A stretch of DNA of 64,000 nucleotides. It comes from Amyelois transitella. Lineage: Eukaryota > Arthropoda > Insecta > Lepidoptera > Pyralidae. Both the position numbers and the translations under genes were made by a program. The first letter of the stretch is position 1; each line of letters begins with the position of its first letter. Shown here one piece after another: positions 53,701 through 64,000 of the stretch. The stretch is taken from positions 10,513,001 to 10,577,000 of the forward strand of contig NC_083515.1 in the NCBI RefSeq assembly GCF_032362555.1, given 5' to 3'. The notes under the pieces were generated by a model that was given only the letters and a program-made list of their open reading frames with translations, did no database searches and had not been told where the DNA came from.

Positions 53701-56700
53701 ATGCCTTAGTCGCCTTTTACGACATCCATGGGAAAGAGATGGAGTGATCCTTTTCTATGACCTATTGGTGCCGGGAACCACATGACAAGTAGCAACAGCA
53801 ACAGATTTGAGAAATTGGTATTGTAATGCCAGACATATAAATGGCGTCCGTTGCTTAGCTTGGCATAGCTTTTATACACGCCGCCCATTCTTCGTCTTGT
53901 TTTTTGCTGATCTACCCTGCTAATTGCTCAACTTATATGCCCAACTTCAACAGGATGACAAATACGAAGCCGAGGACATAATAACGGAGGAACAACTCCT
54001 AGACCAGGAGGTGTCTGTGTTCTACTCGCTCCAAGCCATGCTGAACGGCGTCGACCCCTTCCACAAGCTGTGGCACACCGCCTTCGACTTCTACGACGGA
54101 TACGAAAAATGGTGAGTGAGTAGTGAGAAACAGTGAGAAATAGTGAGAAACAGTGAGAAATAGTGAGAAACATAGAGAAGTTGCGAGAAACAGTGAGTAG
54201 TGGTGAGAAACAGTGACAAGAGGATGACTGCATGGTGGTGCGCTCGTATTCATAATTTTTAAAGAGCTTATTGCGTGCCCATGAAGCTCAGTAACAATAA
54301 GAAAAGACCAATAGGCCACGTTTAGCTTAATGTTTGGCTTAATGATAGAATTGAGATTCAAATAGTGACAGGTTGCTAGCCCATCGCCTAAAAGAATAAT
54401 CCCGAGTTTATAAGCCTAACTAATTTGGTAAAATATAACCTGGAATAACATAATAAGTACTTTTTATCTTGGAATTGTCACCGGAGTAAAGTGAGCTTAG
54501 TTTAGCAGTAAACCATTTGTCCAGGTACCACGGCCCGTTCCACGTGCTGAATGCCGAGCAAATAGCCGAAGACGTGGACGCCTGGTGGAAACTCCTGATC
54601 AAGCTGGGCAAGCAGATGTTCGAGTACCCCGGGGCTAAGAGAATAGCGGACATGGTGCGGAATAAAGTGGAGAAGTTCAAGGTTTTGCTGCCGGTGCTTT
54701 GTGCTATTTGCAATAAGGTAGGGTGTTATGAAATCCTTGTTTAATTACTTGTAAGAGGGTACTTTTTTTATCTATTTTAAGATCTTTTTGTTTGGTGATG
54801 TATTTATTTGACTTATGGGTAATATTACAATATAAATGCTAGTTAATGCCTTGAATACCCATCAAAGTTCAGGTTTCTTCGTATACGTTGCAGGTTCTGA
54901 GATATAAATTTATTTAAGTCAAGGCCAGTTCTCGTTGCCTTGGGTCAGGTCAAAAGTACCCGAAACCGCCGAGCTTGCATGAAGAGAGTTATGAATGTGG
55001 ATGAAGCGAAGGAAGTATGCAGAGATCGTGGCAAGTGGAATGAGGTAGCCTCTGCCTACCCCTCCGGGAAAGAGGCGTGATTTTATGTATGTATGTATGT
55101 TAATGCCTGATCAAGAGGAAATATATATTATGCTACATCTTTTGTAAACCCTTATCAAAAACAAATAAAGATTCTATTCTATAAACAGAAAAGTTACTTA
55201 GGGCAAAGATAGACTAGACTTTTCAAAATAATGTTGGATTTTTTCCATGGAAGCGAAAGCCCGGGAAAAAGTCTTGTTCAATATATTTACTAGCTTACAT
55301 CAATCTTTTCATGATCAATTTTTTTATGACGTACGTACGTAAACAGTTAATGCTTACATATACATATATATATATATATTTCTTTTTTCAATATTAAATC
55401 TCATAAATATATAAATCTGAACAATGTATTCTCTCGTCCACATTCTATTCTAAGTTTAATTAACATTGTGAAGTTGACGTTGTTGAAGAAAATGCTGCAG
55501 TGCAGTTTGTTACCGCTTCTTCTGCACTGACGCCTTGGGAGCGGCAGTAAACTTAGTTTATTTGACGTCAACCAATGTTGTTAAACCATACGTTTTGACA
55601 ATTATTAAGCGATATATAGTATCGTATAGTAATGAATAAAAATTTTGATTTTTTTTTTAATTTGCTGTTTTCAGGGCATGCGTGCCCGGCACTGGGCTCG
55701 CATCAGCGCGCTAGTTGGCGCTGATGTGCAGCACGGGCCCGAGGTGACCCTGGCCGATATGGTGGACCAGGGCGTCCACGTTTTCGCTCCACAGGTAAGG
55801 ATCTCCTGATGTCCTTCGTGCCTACTGGCCGGGTCAGAGCAACAGAGGTCTGTTGCTTATTATATACATACATATGATCACCTCTATAGCCCTTGCGGGG
55901 TAGACAGAGCCAACAGTCTTGAAAAGACTGATAGGCCACGTTCAGCTATTTGGCTTAATGATAGAATTGAGATTCAAATAGTGACAGGTTGCTAGCCCAT
56001 CGCTTGAAAGAAGAATCTCAAGTTTGTAAGCCTATCACTTAGTCGCCTTTTACGACATCCATGGGAAAGTGATGGAGTGGTCCTATTCTTTTTTGTATTG
56101 GTGCCGGGAACCACACGGCACTTATTATATGATTATATAAATATATAAACAAAACCAAATAACTGAATGTGGCATTTCAGTCTTTTCAAGATCGCTAGTT
56201 CTGTCTACCTCGCATGGGATATAGACGTGATTATATTATGTTATGTTTTTTATTTTAATCAATGATTGTTCTGCTCTTAGTTGGAGGAAATCGAGCAACA
56301 AGCCGCTAAAGAATACTCTTTGGAATGCGCGCTCGCCAAGATGAAAGAGGAATGGGTCGGAATCAAGTTCGAAGTGGTACCCTACAGGTATTTCTCGTCT
56401 AAAAGTTACAGATTTTGTACACAATAGACATTCCTCGATATCGATAGAGTTTGCATGAATAGAGTTCAGAATATTGATAAAACGAAAGTATATGTAGGTA
56501 TGTATAGCAGGTAAAAAGTGCAGTGTGGTTCCCAGTACCAATAAAAAAAAGAATAGGACCACTCCATCTCGTTCCCATGGCTTAAAAGGCGACTAAGAGA
56601 TAGGCTTATAAACTTGGAATTCTCCTTTTTTTTTGGCGATGGGCCAGCAACCTGTCACTATTTGAATCTCAATTCTAACATTAAGCCAAACAGCTGAACG

Positions 56701-59700
56701 TGGCCTATCAGTCTTTTCAAGACTGTTAGCTCTGTCTAACCTGCGGGGAATATAGACGTGATTTTATGTATGTGTGAAGTTTGTAGCTTTTTGATAAATA
56801 CTAATATTCTACTTTAGATATGATCTCAATTTAATTTACTGAAATGTAAAATAAAGTGAAAAAGTTCCTGCTAAAGCCATTTTTCAGAATAAAATATTGA
56901 TTTTGATTATGACAAAATATTTTCAAGGATAATTTAACACTGCTCTTAAGTATTTCACATACATATTTTTTTTTTGGCACAAATTACACAGATTAAGTTA
57001 CCCTCGAAGTAAGTTCGAGACTTGTGTTACGAGCTACTAACTCAACGATACTATATCTTATTATAATATACTTATATAGATAAACGTCCAAGACCCAGGC
57101 CAATCAGAAAAAGTTCTTTTCTCATCATGCCCTGGCCGGGATTCGAACCCGGGACCTCCGGTGTCACAGACAAGCGTACTACCGCTGCGCCACAGAGGCC
57201 GTCTATAAAATATTGATTTTTATTTTGACATTATTTATTCAAGGACAATTTAACACTGCCTTTAAGTATTTCACATACACAATAAACTATCATAATTATC
57301 TCCCAGGGATACCGGCGTTGGTATCCTGACGGGGCTGGACGACATCCAACAGCAGCTCGACGACCACATACTGAAGTCTCAGACCATGCGCGGCTCCCCG
57401 TACGTGAAGGCGTTCGAAGCCGACATGGTGGCGTGGGAGGAGAAGCTGATCAGCATGCAGGATATACTGGACCAGTGGCTCATGGTATCTATATTTTGCA
57501 GTGCCGTGTGGTTCCCGGCACCTATAGGATAAGAATAGAATCACTACATCTCTTTCCCAATTGATGTTGTAAAAGACTAATGGATAGGCTTATAAACATG
57601 GAATTTCTATAAACTTGTCACTATTTATATCTTAATTCTATGATTAAGCCAAACAGCTGAAGGTGACCTATCAGTATTTTCGAGACTATTGGTTTTGTGT
57701 ACTTTGCAAGTGTTATAGACGCGACTATATTTGTAATAGTGACAGGTTGCCAGCCCATCGCCTACAAGAGGAACCCCAAGTTTAAAAGCCTGTACCTTAA
57801 TCGCGATTCACATCCACGGGAAAGATGTGGAGCGGTACTTTTCTAATGTGCCGGACACCACACGGCACTTGATTTACAACAAATTGTTTCCATAATAATA
57901 TTCAACTTTTTTCATTCCAGTGCCAAGCCACATGGATGTACTTGGAGCCGATATTCTCTTCGGAGGACATCATGCGTCAGATGCCGACGGAGGCGCGAAA
58001 CTTCAGAGACGTGGACAAGGAGTGGAAGCTTATCATGACTGCCACGCAGAAACAGCCGCAGGTTTGACTTAGATAACACATTTGTGATTATGTATCACGA
58101 GCCATCAGCTGACACCTGGCCTGGGGGAGGTCTTCCTTTTGGTGGCGGTTGAGCCCGAAACGTCGCTCCCGCTACGTGTTTTGTAGCCCACTGTCGGCCT
58201 CCGTCACAACTTAAAACGGAGGTGTGCAATTTTAAAGACGTTGACAAGGAATGAAAGCGTAGAAGTAGTCGTCAGTGCAGGTCAGGGCACCAAATTTTAT
58301 TAAACGTACGTTGTTTTTATCTTCTATGCGGCACGGGATTGTGCACAGTCTTGGAGGCCTAAGCAAGGGCGAAACGTAGTAGAGACTTACACTCTTTGGC
58401 GGCCTATGTGGCGTAGCGGCAGTACGCTTGTCTGTGACAACGACGATCCCGGGTTGGTCAGGGCATGATGAAAAACGAACCATCTCTTATTGGCCTGGGT
58501 CTTGGATTTCTATCTATATAAGTAAATATTTATTATAAATTATCGTATTGTTGGATTAGTACCTTGTAACACATGTCGCGAACTTACTTCGAGGCTATCT
58601 CAATCTGTGTAATTTGTCCTTAGACGGTACTATTTATTTATTTACTTCTCTCTTTCTTACCAGGTGCTTCCTGCTACCGACTACCCAGGACTGCTGCACA
58701 AGTTGAAATACAGCAACGCACTGCTGGATGATATTCAGAGAGGACTCAATGATTATTTGGAGAAGAAGAGGCTTTTCTTCCCGAGGTCAGTCTATTATCT
58801 GCTTCTTCCTTCCTCCTGGCTTTTAGTCCCGGTTACATCCTCAGCACTCTAGAGAGGAGCCCAGGGTAAGCCCTTGACCACGGATCCAACCTGCTGATGC
58901 TAAGGTACATTTCAACGAATAATTTTAGATTTCAAGTGATAAAATGTCATGGATCCTGGAGCGGATGAGTCAAGTTTTTACACGAAATGACAATATCACA
59001 CGCGCCAATCACCAGGGCGGTACTGATCCATTTAGAGCTTTAGGTTGGGCATTTATATACATTCCTATTCATTTTCTTCTCAATTTAAGATCTATCTCTT
59101 CTCGGTTCAGTTAAGTGGAGCTTCTTTCATTCATCTCTCTTCTCTGTACTTTACGACATACCAAGAAATAAATAAACAATTATTAGATTAACAGAGAAAA
59201 AATTAAGCACTATTTTCCTTCCAGATTCTTCTTCCTGTCCAATGACGAGCTACTGGAAATCCTCTCAGAGACCAAAGATCCAATGCGTGTACAGCCGCAT
59301 TTGAAGAAATGCTTCGAGGGAATTTACACCTTGGAGTTCAACGCTAACAAAGAGATCGTGGGCATGGCTTCAGCTGAAGGAGAAGTCGTGAAGCTTTCTT
59401 CTAGCATACAACCTGCAGATGCTAAAGTACATTTCAACGAATAATTTTAGATTTCAAGTGATAAAATGTCAAATTTTATTTCTTCAGGATCTAATTAAAA
59501 TACAACTAAGGGATAGACTTATAAACTGGTGATTCTTTTTTTCACTATTTGAATCTCAATTCTACCATGAAACCTAACAGCTAAACGTAACCTCACCACT
59601 TTGGAGAGGCGCCCGCGGTATGCTTTGTACCATGGATCCTGGATTGGGTGAGTCAGGGTTTTACACGAAGCGACTCCTGTCTGACCTCCGCCACCTTTGT

Positions 59701-62700
59701 ATGAGAACCTAACCCGTATTGGATAGATCATACATACATACATATGATCACGTCTTTATCCCTTACGGGGAAGACAGAGCCAACAGTCTTGAAAAGACTT
59801 ATAGGCCACGTTCAGCTGTTTGGCTTAATGATAGAATTGAGATTCAAATAGTGACAGGTTGCTAGCCCATCGCCTAAAGGAAGAATCCCAAGTTTATAAG
59901 CCTATCCCTTAGTCGCCTTTTACGACATCCATGGAAACGAGATGGAGTGGTCCTATTCTTTTTTTATTTAGATAGATCATGGTTGCACATCCAGTTGCCT
60001 GAATGTGCAGGATTTCTCTTGTTTGGTCTCCTTTGTCCAATTCAAAATCATGCATACATAAATCATGCCTTTGACCCGTAAGGGTAGGCAGATGCACGTA
60101 AGCTCATGATACCTATGACACGCTCTGCCCCCAGGGCATGGTGGAGCGCTGGCTTCAGCAGCTGGAGCAGCAGATGATAGTGAGCCTCCGGGACGTGGCT
60201 GTGGAGTCGGTGACGGCGTACGCTGTGGTGAAGCGCGAGGACTGGGTGCTGAGCTGGCCCGGGCAGATCGTGCAGACCGGCGCATGCGTACAGTACACGG
60301 CCGAGGTGGGTCCCGCGACAGAATATTTATTCCAATTCATAAAAAAGTGCCGTGTGGCTCCCGGCAGTGCCATGTGGTTCTCGGCACCAATAAAAAAAAG
60401 AATAGGGCCACTCCATCTCGTTCCCATGGATGTTGTAAAAGGCGACTAAGGGAAAGGCTTAAAAACTTGGGATCCTTTTTTAGGCGATGGGCTAGCAACC
60501 TGTCACTATTTGAATCTCAATTCTACAAGTATCATTAAGCCAAACAACTGAACGTGATCTATCAGTCTTTTTAAGACTGTTGGCTCTGTCTACCCCGCAA
60601 GGGATATAGACGTGACCATATGTATGTATGTATGTATTTATTTATGTTTTTGACGGCCTCTGTGGCGCAGCGGTAGTACGCTTGTCTGTGACACCAGAGG
60701 TTCTGGGTTCGAATCCCGGCCAGGGCATGACGAGAAAAGAACTTTTTCTGATTGGCCTGGGTCTTGGATGTTTATTTATATAAGTATTTATTATAAAAAT
60801 ATAGTATCGTTGAGTTAGTATCTCGTAACACAAGTCTCGAGCTTACTTCGAGGCTAACTCAATCTGTGTAATTTGTCCCGTATATATTTATTTATTTATA
60901 TTATATATATTATACACATAATTATATACAGGAGCGTTTATTACAATAACACAAGTACAAAGGTGCTACTTATTTCAAAAGAAATCTCTTCCAGTAGACC
61001 CGTGAGAGAAAAGATGAATTTTAGAGCGGATAGAATATTTATCTCTGATTCTAATACGATTCATAGAGAAATTGTAATAATTCATTCATGTTGAATAGCT
61101 TCGATGCTGGTCTTTTAGTAATGGAAAAAGATAGTATATATAAGCTATATAGCAATATATACATATTGTATTAATAGTGCCTTGTGGTTCCCGGCACTAA
61201 TAGAAAAAAGAAGAGGACCACTCCATCCCTTTCCCATGGATGTCGTTAGAGGCGACTAAGGGATAGGCTTATTAGGGGTTCTTTTAGGCGACAGGCTAGC
61301 AACCTGTCACTATTTCAATCTGAATTCTACGAGTATCATTAAGTTAAACAGCTGAACGTGGCCTGTCAGTCTTTTTAAGACTGTTGGCTCTGTCTACCCA
61401 GCGAGGGATATAGACGTGATTCTATGTACGTTTGTATTTATAGTAGTAAGTATGTTTATTATGCATAATTTTTTATCACCCCCACAAAGATTGTCTGCTT
61501 AACCCAATGGTAGACCGCTAGATAATGCTATTAGCAATAAGTCCCTCTATTGAACTTCACAAATTGTAAATGTGACAATGAATGAGTATCCCGCAGGCTA
61601 TAGAAGCGATATCAGCTAACGAGCTGCCGCTGATGGTGGAGCGGGCTACGGAGCAGATCACGGGGCTGGTGTACCTGGTCCAGGGGGAGCTGGAGCCTGG
61701 GAACAGGATCACAGTTGAAGCTCTCATCGTGTTGGATGTGCACGGTATGAAAGACTTTGACTATGACTCGTCCACATTCTGTTCTAAGTTTAATTGATAC
61801 TGTGAAGTTGACGTGTTGAAGAAAATGCTGCAGTGTAGTTTGTTAACGCTTCTTCTGCACTGGAAGCGGCAGTAAGCTTAGTTTTAAGTAATTTATTTGA
61901 CGTCAACCAATGTTGTTAAACCATACGTTTTGACAATTATTAAGCGATATGAAGTATCCTATAATAATGAATAAAAATTTTGAATTTTTTTAATTGTAAC
62001 TGCAAGCCAACTACTCATCGAGAGCTGAAGCGTGATCCTTTAGGTAGAGTTGCGTGTTGAACCCAGGGGGTAAATGCGCTTATGTTTAGTTAACCTTTGG
62101 TCCCGAAGCGAAACAACTCGCTGGGTTTTGAGATTTGAAACTTGGCATGACGTTAAGGTTGTTGAAGATGCCCTAAGGTAAAGATTTTGCTAAATGCCCC
62201 GCTAAGGGAAGTAATCCAGAATGTTTGTTTCATGCCATCTGAGTCGTGGGCGCACTCAAGTTATCACTAAAGATCGGAATAGGTAGACTGAATTGGGGTC
62301 AATGAACTGAAACGTATATATTAATATGGACATGCCTCCGTCCGGGATTGCGGGATTTGTAAATTATTAAGATTTTTTCCGGAATTTTTACAAGTGGGAT
62401 GAAGATATGTATGTATATTAGTGGTAGCTGTTTTCCCTCTACTTCATTCACGTAAATTGTAGTCCTATGTTACCCGCGGACAATGTAGTTTACAGTAAGT
62501 GTAAGTATTGAAATGGAATCCCGGAAAAGAGGCTTATTCATGTTATGCTTTCTATGGTAATACATGATGCAAGTACATAAAATCAATCTACCTATTCCGA
62601 TCTCTGTTATCACATAATAACACGATGATAACAGTCGCTGGCGATTGGGTTACGAATCAACCACACAACCATAGGTTGGAACCCACAAAGATCAGGGAGT

Positions 62701-63172
62701 AAATCGCTGACTAGAGCATCTCTGACGTAACGGCCTCTGTAACGCAGCGGTAGTGCGCTTGCCTGTGACACCGGAGGTCCTGGGTTCGAATCTTGGCCAG
62801 GGCATGATGCGAAAAGAACTTTTTCTGATTGGCCTGGGTCTTGGATGTTTATCTATATAAGTATTTATTATAAAATATAGTATCGTTGGGTTAGTATCTT
62901 GTAACACAATTTTCGAACTTACTTCGAGGCTAACTCAATCTGTGTAATTTGTCCCGTATATATTTATTTATTATTTACTAGCTGTGCCTGCAACTTCGCC
63001 CGCGTGGAATAGTCATTTTGGGCATTATTGAAGCCCTTACCTATTTCATCCCCTTGGGATAGAATTTCAGGATGAAAAGTAGCCTATATTCTAATCCAGG
63101 TTACTAACTATATCTGTGCCGAATTTCGTTCAGATTCGTTCGGTAGATTTTGCATGATGCGCGTACAAACAT

Positions 63173-63205
<33 letters not shown>

Positions 63206-63537
63206 AATTCAAAAAAAAAAATGTTTTGGCTTCGATTGACCCTAAAAGACCCCTTATAGTTTTTTTTTCTTAAATATCTTCAATGTTTAGTTACAGATTT
63301 ATTATATGTATGGATTTATCTCTAATTCACATCACCAGGTCGTTCTATCCTCGAGGAGATGGTGGAGCGGAAGGTGTCAGAGGTGACGGACTTCAATTGG
63401 ATCTCCCAGCTGCGGTACTACCTGCGCGCCGAGAGGATCGTCTGCTCCATGATCACGACCGATGTGGAGTACGGGTTCGAATACCTGGGGAACATCGGCC
63501 GGCTGGTCGCCACGCCGCTAACGGATCGATGCTTCAG
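41735..63537 (+). CDS. Axonemal dynein heavy chain, inner-arm type (DNAH3-like), N-terminal part
   Basis: 25 exons in phase: 41735-41918, 42464-42577, 43517-43714, 44081-44222, 44890-45028, 46043-46218, 46799-47002, 48350-48586, 49349-49436, 49780-49987, 50329-50543, 50955-51145, 52656-52840, 53146-53408, 53954-54111, 54525-54717, 55675-55794, 56281-56387, 57307-57484, 57921-58061, 58664-58785, 59225-59426, 60135-60305, 61597-61744, 63339-63537; about 1,427 aa, continuing past the window. Role: force-generating heavy chain of a single-headed inner dynein arm; in insects expected in sperm flagella and chordotonal cilia. Signatures: [11 protein letters not shown], then [42 protein letters not shown] and WVLSWPGQ (linker), then [11 protein letters not shown] and [19 protein letters not shown] at the start of AAA1. 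The linker wording and AAA1 near residue 1,400 favour DNAH3; DNAH7/12 are alternatives. Start: the first ATG, just after an acceptor-like CCCGACAG, so an upstream exon is possible. Confidence 0.92.
42243..42439 (-). mobile_element. Helitron-like element, 197 bp
   Basis: Reverse complement of the 205 bp elements at 34325 and 40548, with one 8 bp repeat unit fewer near the 5' end. A|TC and CTAG|T borders are intact. It ends 24 bp before dynein exon 2. Confidence 0.85.
42692..42937 (-). repeat. SINE-A
   Basis: ATAATGGTCACGTCTATACC through GGGAACCACACGGCAC. Confidence 0.8.
43742..44030 (-). repeat. SINE-G, minus orientation
   Basis: CTATGGTGAGGGATAACATC and, further on, TTCCATAGTCAAAGACGAAC...AGAGTAGTGAGGATGTTACC; diverged. 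Lies in dynein intron 3. Confidence 0.5.
44664..44876 (+). repeat. SINE-G
   Basis: TTAAGTCCCGGTTGCATCCT, GACCATGGATCCTGGATTAG, GTTTCCTTACGATGTTTTGC. It ends 12 bp before dynein exon 5. Confidence 0.6.
45050..45309 (-). repeat. SINE-A with 13 bp TSD
   Basis: CAGATATTATACA at 45037-45049 and at 45310-45322. The insertion is 21 bp from the end of dynein exon 5. Confidence 0.92.
45763..46024 (+). repeat. SINE-A
   Basis: Full length. Its (ATGT)n tail ends about 18 bp before the acceptor of dynein exon 6. Confidence 0.85.
46250..46405 (-). mobile_element. LINE-C 3' fragment
   Basis: (ACAT)n then CGCCTCTTTCCCGGAGGGGT through TTCGGGTACTTTTGACCTGA. Confidence 0.75.
46485..46738 (-). repeat. SINE-A
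   Basis: TACATACATATAGTCACGTC through GGGAACCACACGGCAC. Confidence 0.8.
47021..47275 (-). repeat. SINE-A with about 14 bp TSD at the dynein exon 7 donor
   Basis: GGTGTTTTGATATAC lies between the donor GTGGGT (47003) and the element, and recurs at 47276-47290 beyond it. Confidence 0.88.
48068..48330 (+). repeat. SINE-A
   Basis: Full length, preceded by a second partial head (GCCTTGTGGTTCCCGGGTGC). The tail is 20 bp before dynein exon 8. Confidence 0.85.
48798..49025 (-). repeat. SINE-A, diverged
   Basis: ACTAGTAGACAGAGCCAACA through GGTGCTGCCACACGGC; the tail is lost and there are several indels. Confidence 0.65.
49443..49690 (-). repeat. SINE-A, head-truncated
   Basis: It begins about 7 bp after the donor of dynein exon 9 (GTAATTCATACATACATGC). 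Confidence 0.75.
50611..50850 (+). repeat. SINE-B, full length
   Basis: GACGGCCTCTGTGGCGCAGC through TTTAATATGTCCCGTGTATA. The B box region is GGGTTCGAATCCT. Confidence 0.85.
51399..52240 (+). pseudogene. Tandem partial duplicates of dynein exon 12
   Basis: Units repeat at about 387-389 bp. Each starts inside exon 12 (CGTCGAGAYAT) and includes about 250 bp of the following intron. Copy 2 exon part 51399-51532 keeps an open frame and donor GTAAGT. Copy 3 (51788-51921) has a TAG in place of TGG and donor GTAGGT. Copy 4 (from about 52161) has lost about 98 bp and has donor GTAAGC. None carries the acceptor half of the exon, so they look unusable, but they place extra donor-like sites in intron 12. 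Confidence 0.9.
53540..53785 (-). repeat. SINE-A, diverged
   Basis: TTTTTTCCTTGCGGGGTAGA through GGTGCCGGGAACCACATGAC. Confidence 0.65.
54112..54228 (+). repeat. GTGAG-containing short tandem array at the dynein exon 15 donor
   Basis: About ten units of AGTGAGAAACA/T start at the donor itself (ATG|GTGAGTGAGTAGTGAGAAAC), giving many 5' splice-site-like GTGAG strings. Confidence 0.85.
54945..55102 (+). mobile_element. LINE-C 3' fragment
   Basis: TCAGGTCAAAAGTACCCGAA through GGCGTGATTTTATGTATG; flanks not resolved. Confidence 0.75.
55430..55655 (+). repeat. Elem-E, fuller copy
   Basis: CTCGTCCACATTCTATTCTA through AACCATACGTTTTGACAATT and AATGAATAAAAATTTTGA. It abuts the pyrimidine tract of dynein exon 17. 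Confidence 0.7.
55864..56120 (-). repeat. SINE-A
   Basis: Full length, with only a short ACATACAT tail. Confidence 0.85.
56520..56770 (+). repeat. SINE-A
   Basis: GCAGTGTGGTTCCCAGTACC head, 12 bp internal deletion after CCCATGG; 3' end GAATATAGACGTGATTTTAT. Confidence 0.75.
56990..57200 (-). repeat. SINE-B, full length
   Basis: Complement of the head GGCCTCTGTGGCGCAGCGGT at the right end; tail at the left. Confidence 0.85.
57500..57870. repeat. Inverted pair of diverged SINE-A copies
   Basis: Plus copy about 57501-57735 (GTGCCGTGTGGTTCCCGGCA) and minus head part about 57732-57868 (CCGGACACCACACGGC). They sit back to back between dynein exons 19 and 20. Confidence 0.7.
58398..58640 (+). repeat. 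SINE-B, diverged
   Basis: GGCGGCCTATGTGGCGTAGC head; 9 bp lost in the B box (CCGGGTTGGTCAGGGC). It ends near the acceptor of dynein exon 21. Confidence 0.75.
58803..58993 (+). repeat. SINE-G piece with exon 22-like flank
   Basis: GGCTTTTAGTCCCGGTTACA then a stretch, CAACCTGCTGATGCTAAGGT...AATTTTAGATTTCAAGTGAT, that repeats 59409-59470 (the end of exon 22 and its intron). SINE-G then resumes with ATGGATCCTGGAGCGGATGA. Confidence 0.6.
59731..59960 (-). repeat. SINE-A, head lost
   Basis: (ACAT)n, GATCACGTCTTTATCCCTTA through TCCTATTCTTTTTTTATTTA; the flanking AGATAGATCAT at the right echoes GGATAGATCAT at the left. Confidence 0.75.
60346..60635 (+). repeat. SINE-A with doubled head
   Basis: Two head copies in tandem (GTGCCGTGTGGCTCCCGGCA, GTGCCATGTGGTTCTCGGCA), then a full body and (ATGT)n tail. 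Confidence 0.82.
60653..60895 (+). repeat. SINE-B, full length
   Basis: GACGGCCTCTGTGGCGCAGC to AATTTGTCCCGTATATATTT. It starts about 18 bp after a SINE-A tail. Confidence 0.87.
61177..61435 (+). repeat. SINE-A
   Basis: GTGCCTTGTGGTTCCCGGCA through GATATAGACGTGATTCTATG. Confidence 0.8.
61757..61990 (+). repeat. Elem-E, fuller copy
   Basis: CTATGACTCGTCCACATTCT through GAATAAAAATTTTGAA. It begins about 12 bp after the donor of dynein exon 24 and is close in sequence to 55430-55655. Confidence 0.7.
62271..62603. mobile_element. TIR-F element, intact 333 bp copy
   Basis: AGATCGGAATAGGTAGACTG to the reverse complement end CTACCTATTCCGATCT. It carries the unoccupied site of the 6957-7659 Helitron (ATATTAATATGGACATG near 62317-62333). 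Confidence 0.85.
62729..62965 (+). repeat. SINE-B, full length
   Basis: ACGGCCTCTGTAACGCAGCG, B box GGGTTCGAATCTT; the tail ends TATATATTTATTTATT. Confidence 0.85.
62978..63215 (-). mobile_element. Helitron-like remnant with (CAGA)n
   Basis: CTAGCTGTGCCTGCAACTTC at the CTAG end; it includes GATTCGTTCGGTAGATTTTG and ends in an ACAGACAG microsatellite (63172-63204). Confidence 0.55.
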
Positions 63538-63562
63538 GTTATTAATTTAGTAATTGTTTTTT

Positions 63563-63815
63563 TGTGCCGTGTGGTTCCCGGCACTAATAAAAAAAAAGAA
63601 TAGGACAACTACATCTCGTTCCCATGGATGTCGTTAAAGACGACTAAGGGATAGGCTTATAAATTTGGGATTCTTCTTTTAGGCGATAGGCTAGCAATCT
63701 GTCACTATTTAATCTCAATTCTATCATTAAGCCAAATAGCTGAACATGGCCATTCAGTCTTTTCAAGACTGTTGGCTCTGTCTACCCCGCAAGGGATATA
63801 GACGTGACCGTGATG
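63563..63815 (+). repeat. SINE-A
   Basis: Full length, 25 bp after the donor of dynein exon 25. A minus copy starts at about 63885 and runs off the window. Confidence 0.8.
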
Positions 63816-64000
63816 TATTTAATTTTTTCTCGAATCGGCAAATTAAGTCTTCGTTAAACTGCACTGATAGAAGGATTTAAAAACATACATAATCATGTCT
63901 ATATCCCTTGCGAAGTAGACAGAGCCAACGGTCTTGAATATACTGACAGGCCATGTTCAGCTGTTTGACTTAGTGATGGAATTAAGATTCATATATAGTG

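Overview
The window is nuclear DNA from an insect, almost certainly a moth or butterfly (Lepidoptera). Short GC-richer exons are joined by GT/AG introns and sit in AT-rich, repeat-packed introns. The proteins are insect-like, and the repeats are typical of Lepidoptera: (ACAT)n/(ATGT)n-tailed SINEs and LINE 3' ends, tRNA-headed SINEs, and Helitron-like elements that start TC and end CTAG. No bacterial, viral, CRISPR or toxin content was seen.

Layout. 1-319 (minus) is the first coding exon of non-muscle myosin II heavy chain (zip). 1400-9713 (plus) is a complete 7-exon L-threonine aldolase, 375 aa. 11963-13012 (minus) is a complete intronless-CDS brainiac-type beta-1,3-glycosyltransferase (brn), 349 aa. 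14711-15536 (minus) is a complete two-exon homologue of protein C10 (C12orf57 family), 114 aa. 17187-38197 (plus) is a complete 16-coding-exon TMC (transmembrane channel-like) protein, 764 aa, with the CWET signature. 41735 to the window edge (plus) is the 5' part (25 exons read, about 1,427 aa) of an axonemal inner-arm dynein heavy chain, most like DNAH3. It runs from the N-terminus through the linker to the first residues of AAA1. The genes are functionally unrelated; this is an ordinary mixed-function euchromatic block.

Repeats. About 50 copies or fragments of a ~260 bp element (called SINE-A here: head GCCGTGTGGTTCCCGGCAC, tail (ATGT)n) lie in introns and flanks. Four copies have 10-13 bp target-site duplications read directly, so it is a retroposon. 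SINE-B has a tRNA-like head with A and B boxes. LINE-C is the 3' end of an RTE-like LINE whose last ~50 bp resemble the 3' end of SINE-A. Other families are Helitrons (one with its empty site visible in a second repeat copy), two TIR families, a 738 bp foldback, several minisatellites, and SINE-G.

Most notable structures: a SINE-A/LINE-C chimera inside one perfect 29 bp target-site duplication; two SINE-A palindromic dimers with the same junction; two tandem exon duplications with decay (TMC exons 10-11, dynein exon 12); a LINE and a SINE inserted in splice acceptors with the acceptor region duplicated; and a 30 x 13 bp minisatellite that grew out of one SINE-B. All exon models were read by eye from codon phase and splice consensus. 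Reading phase is continuous across every junction, but no transcript or alignment was available.
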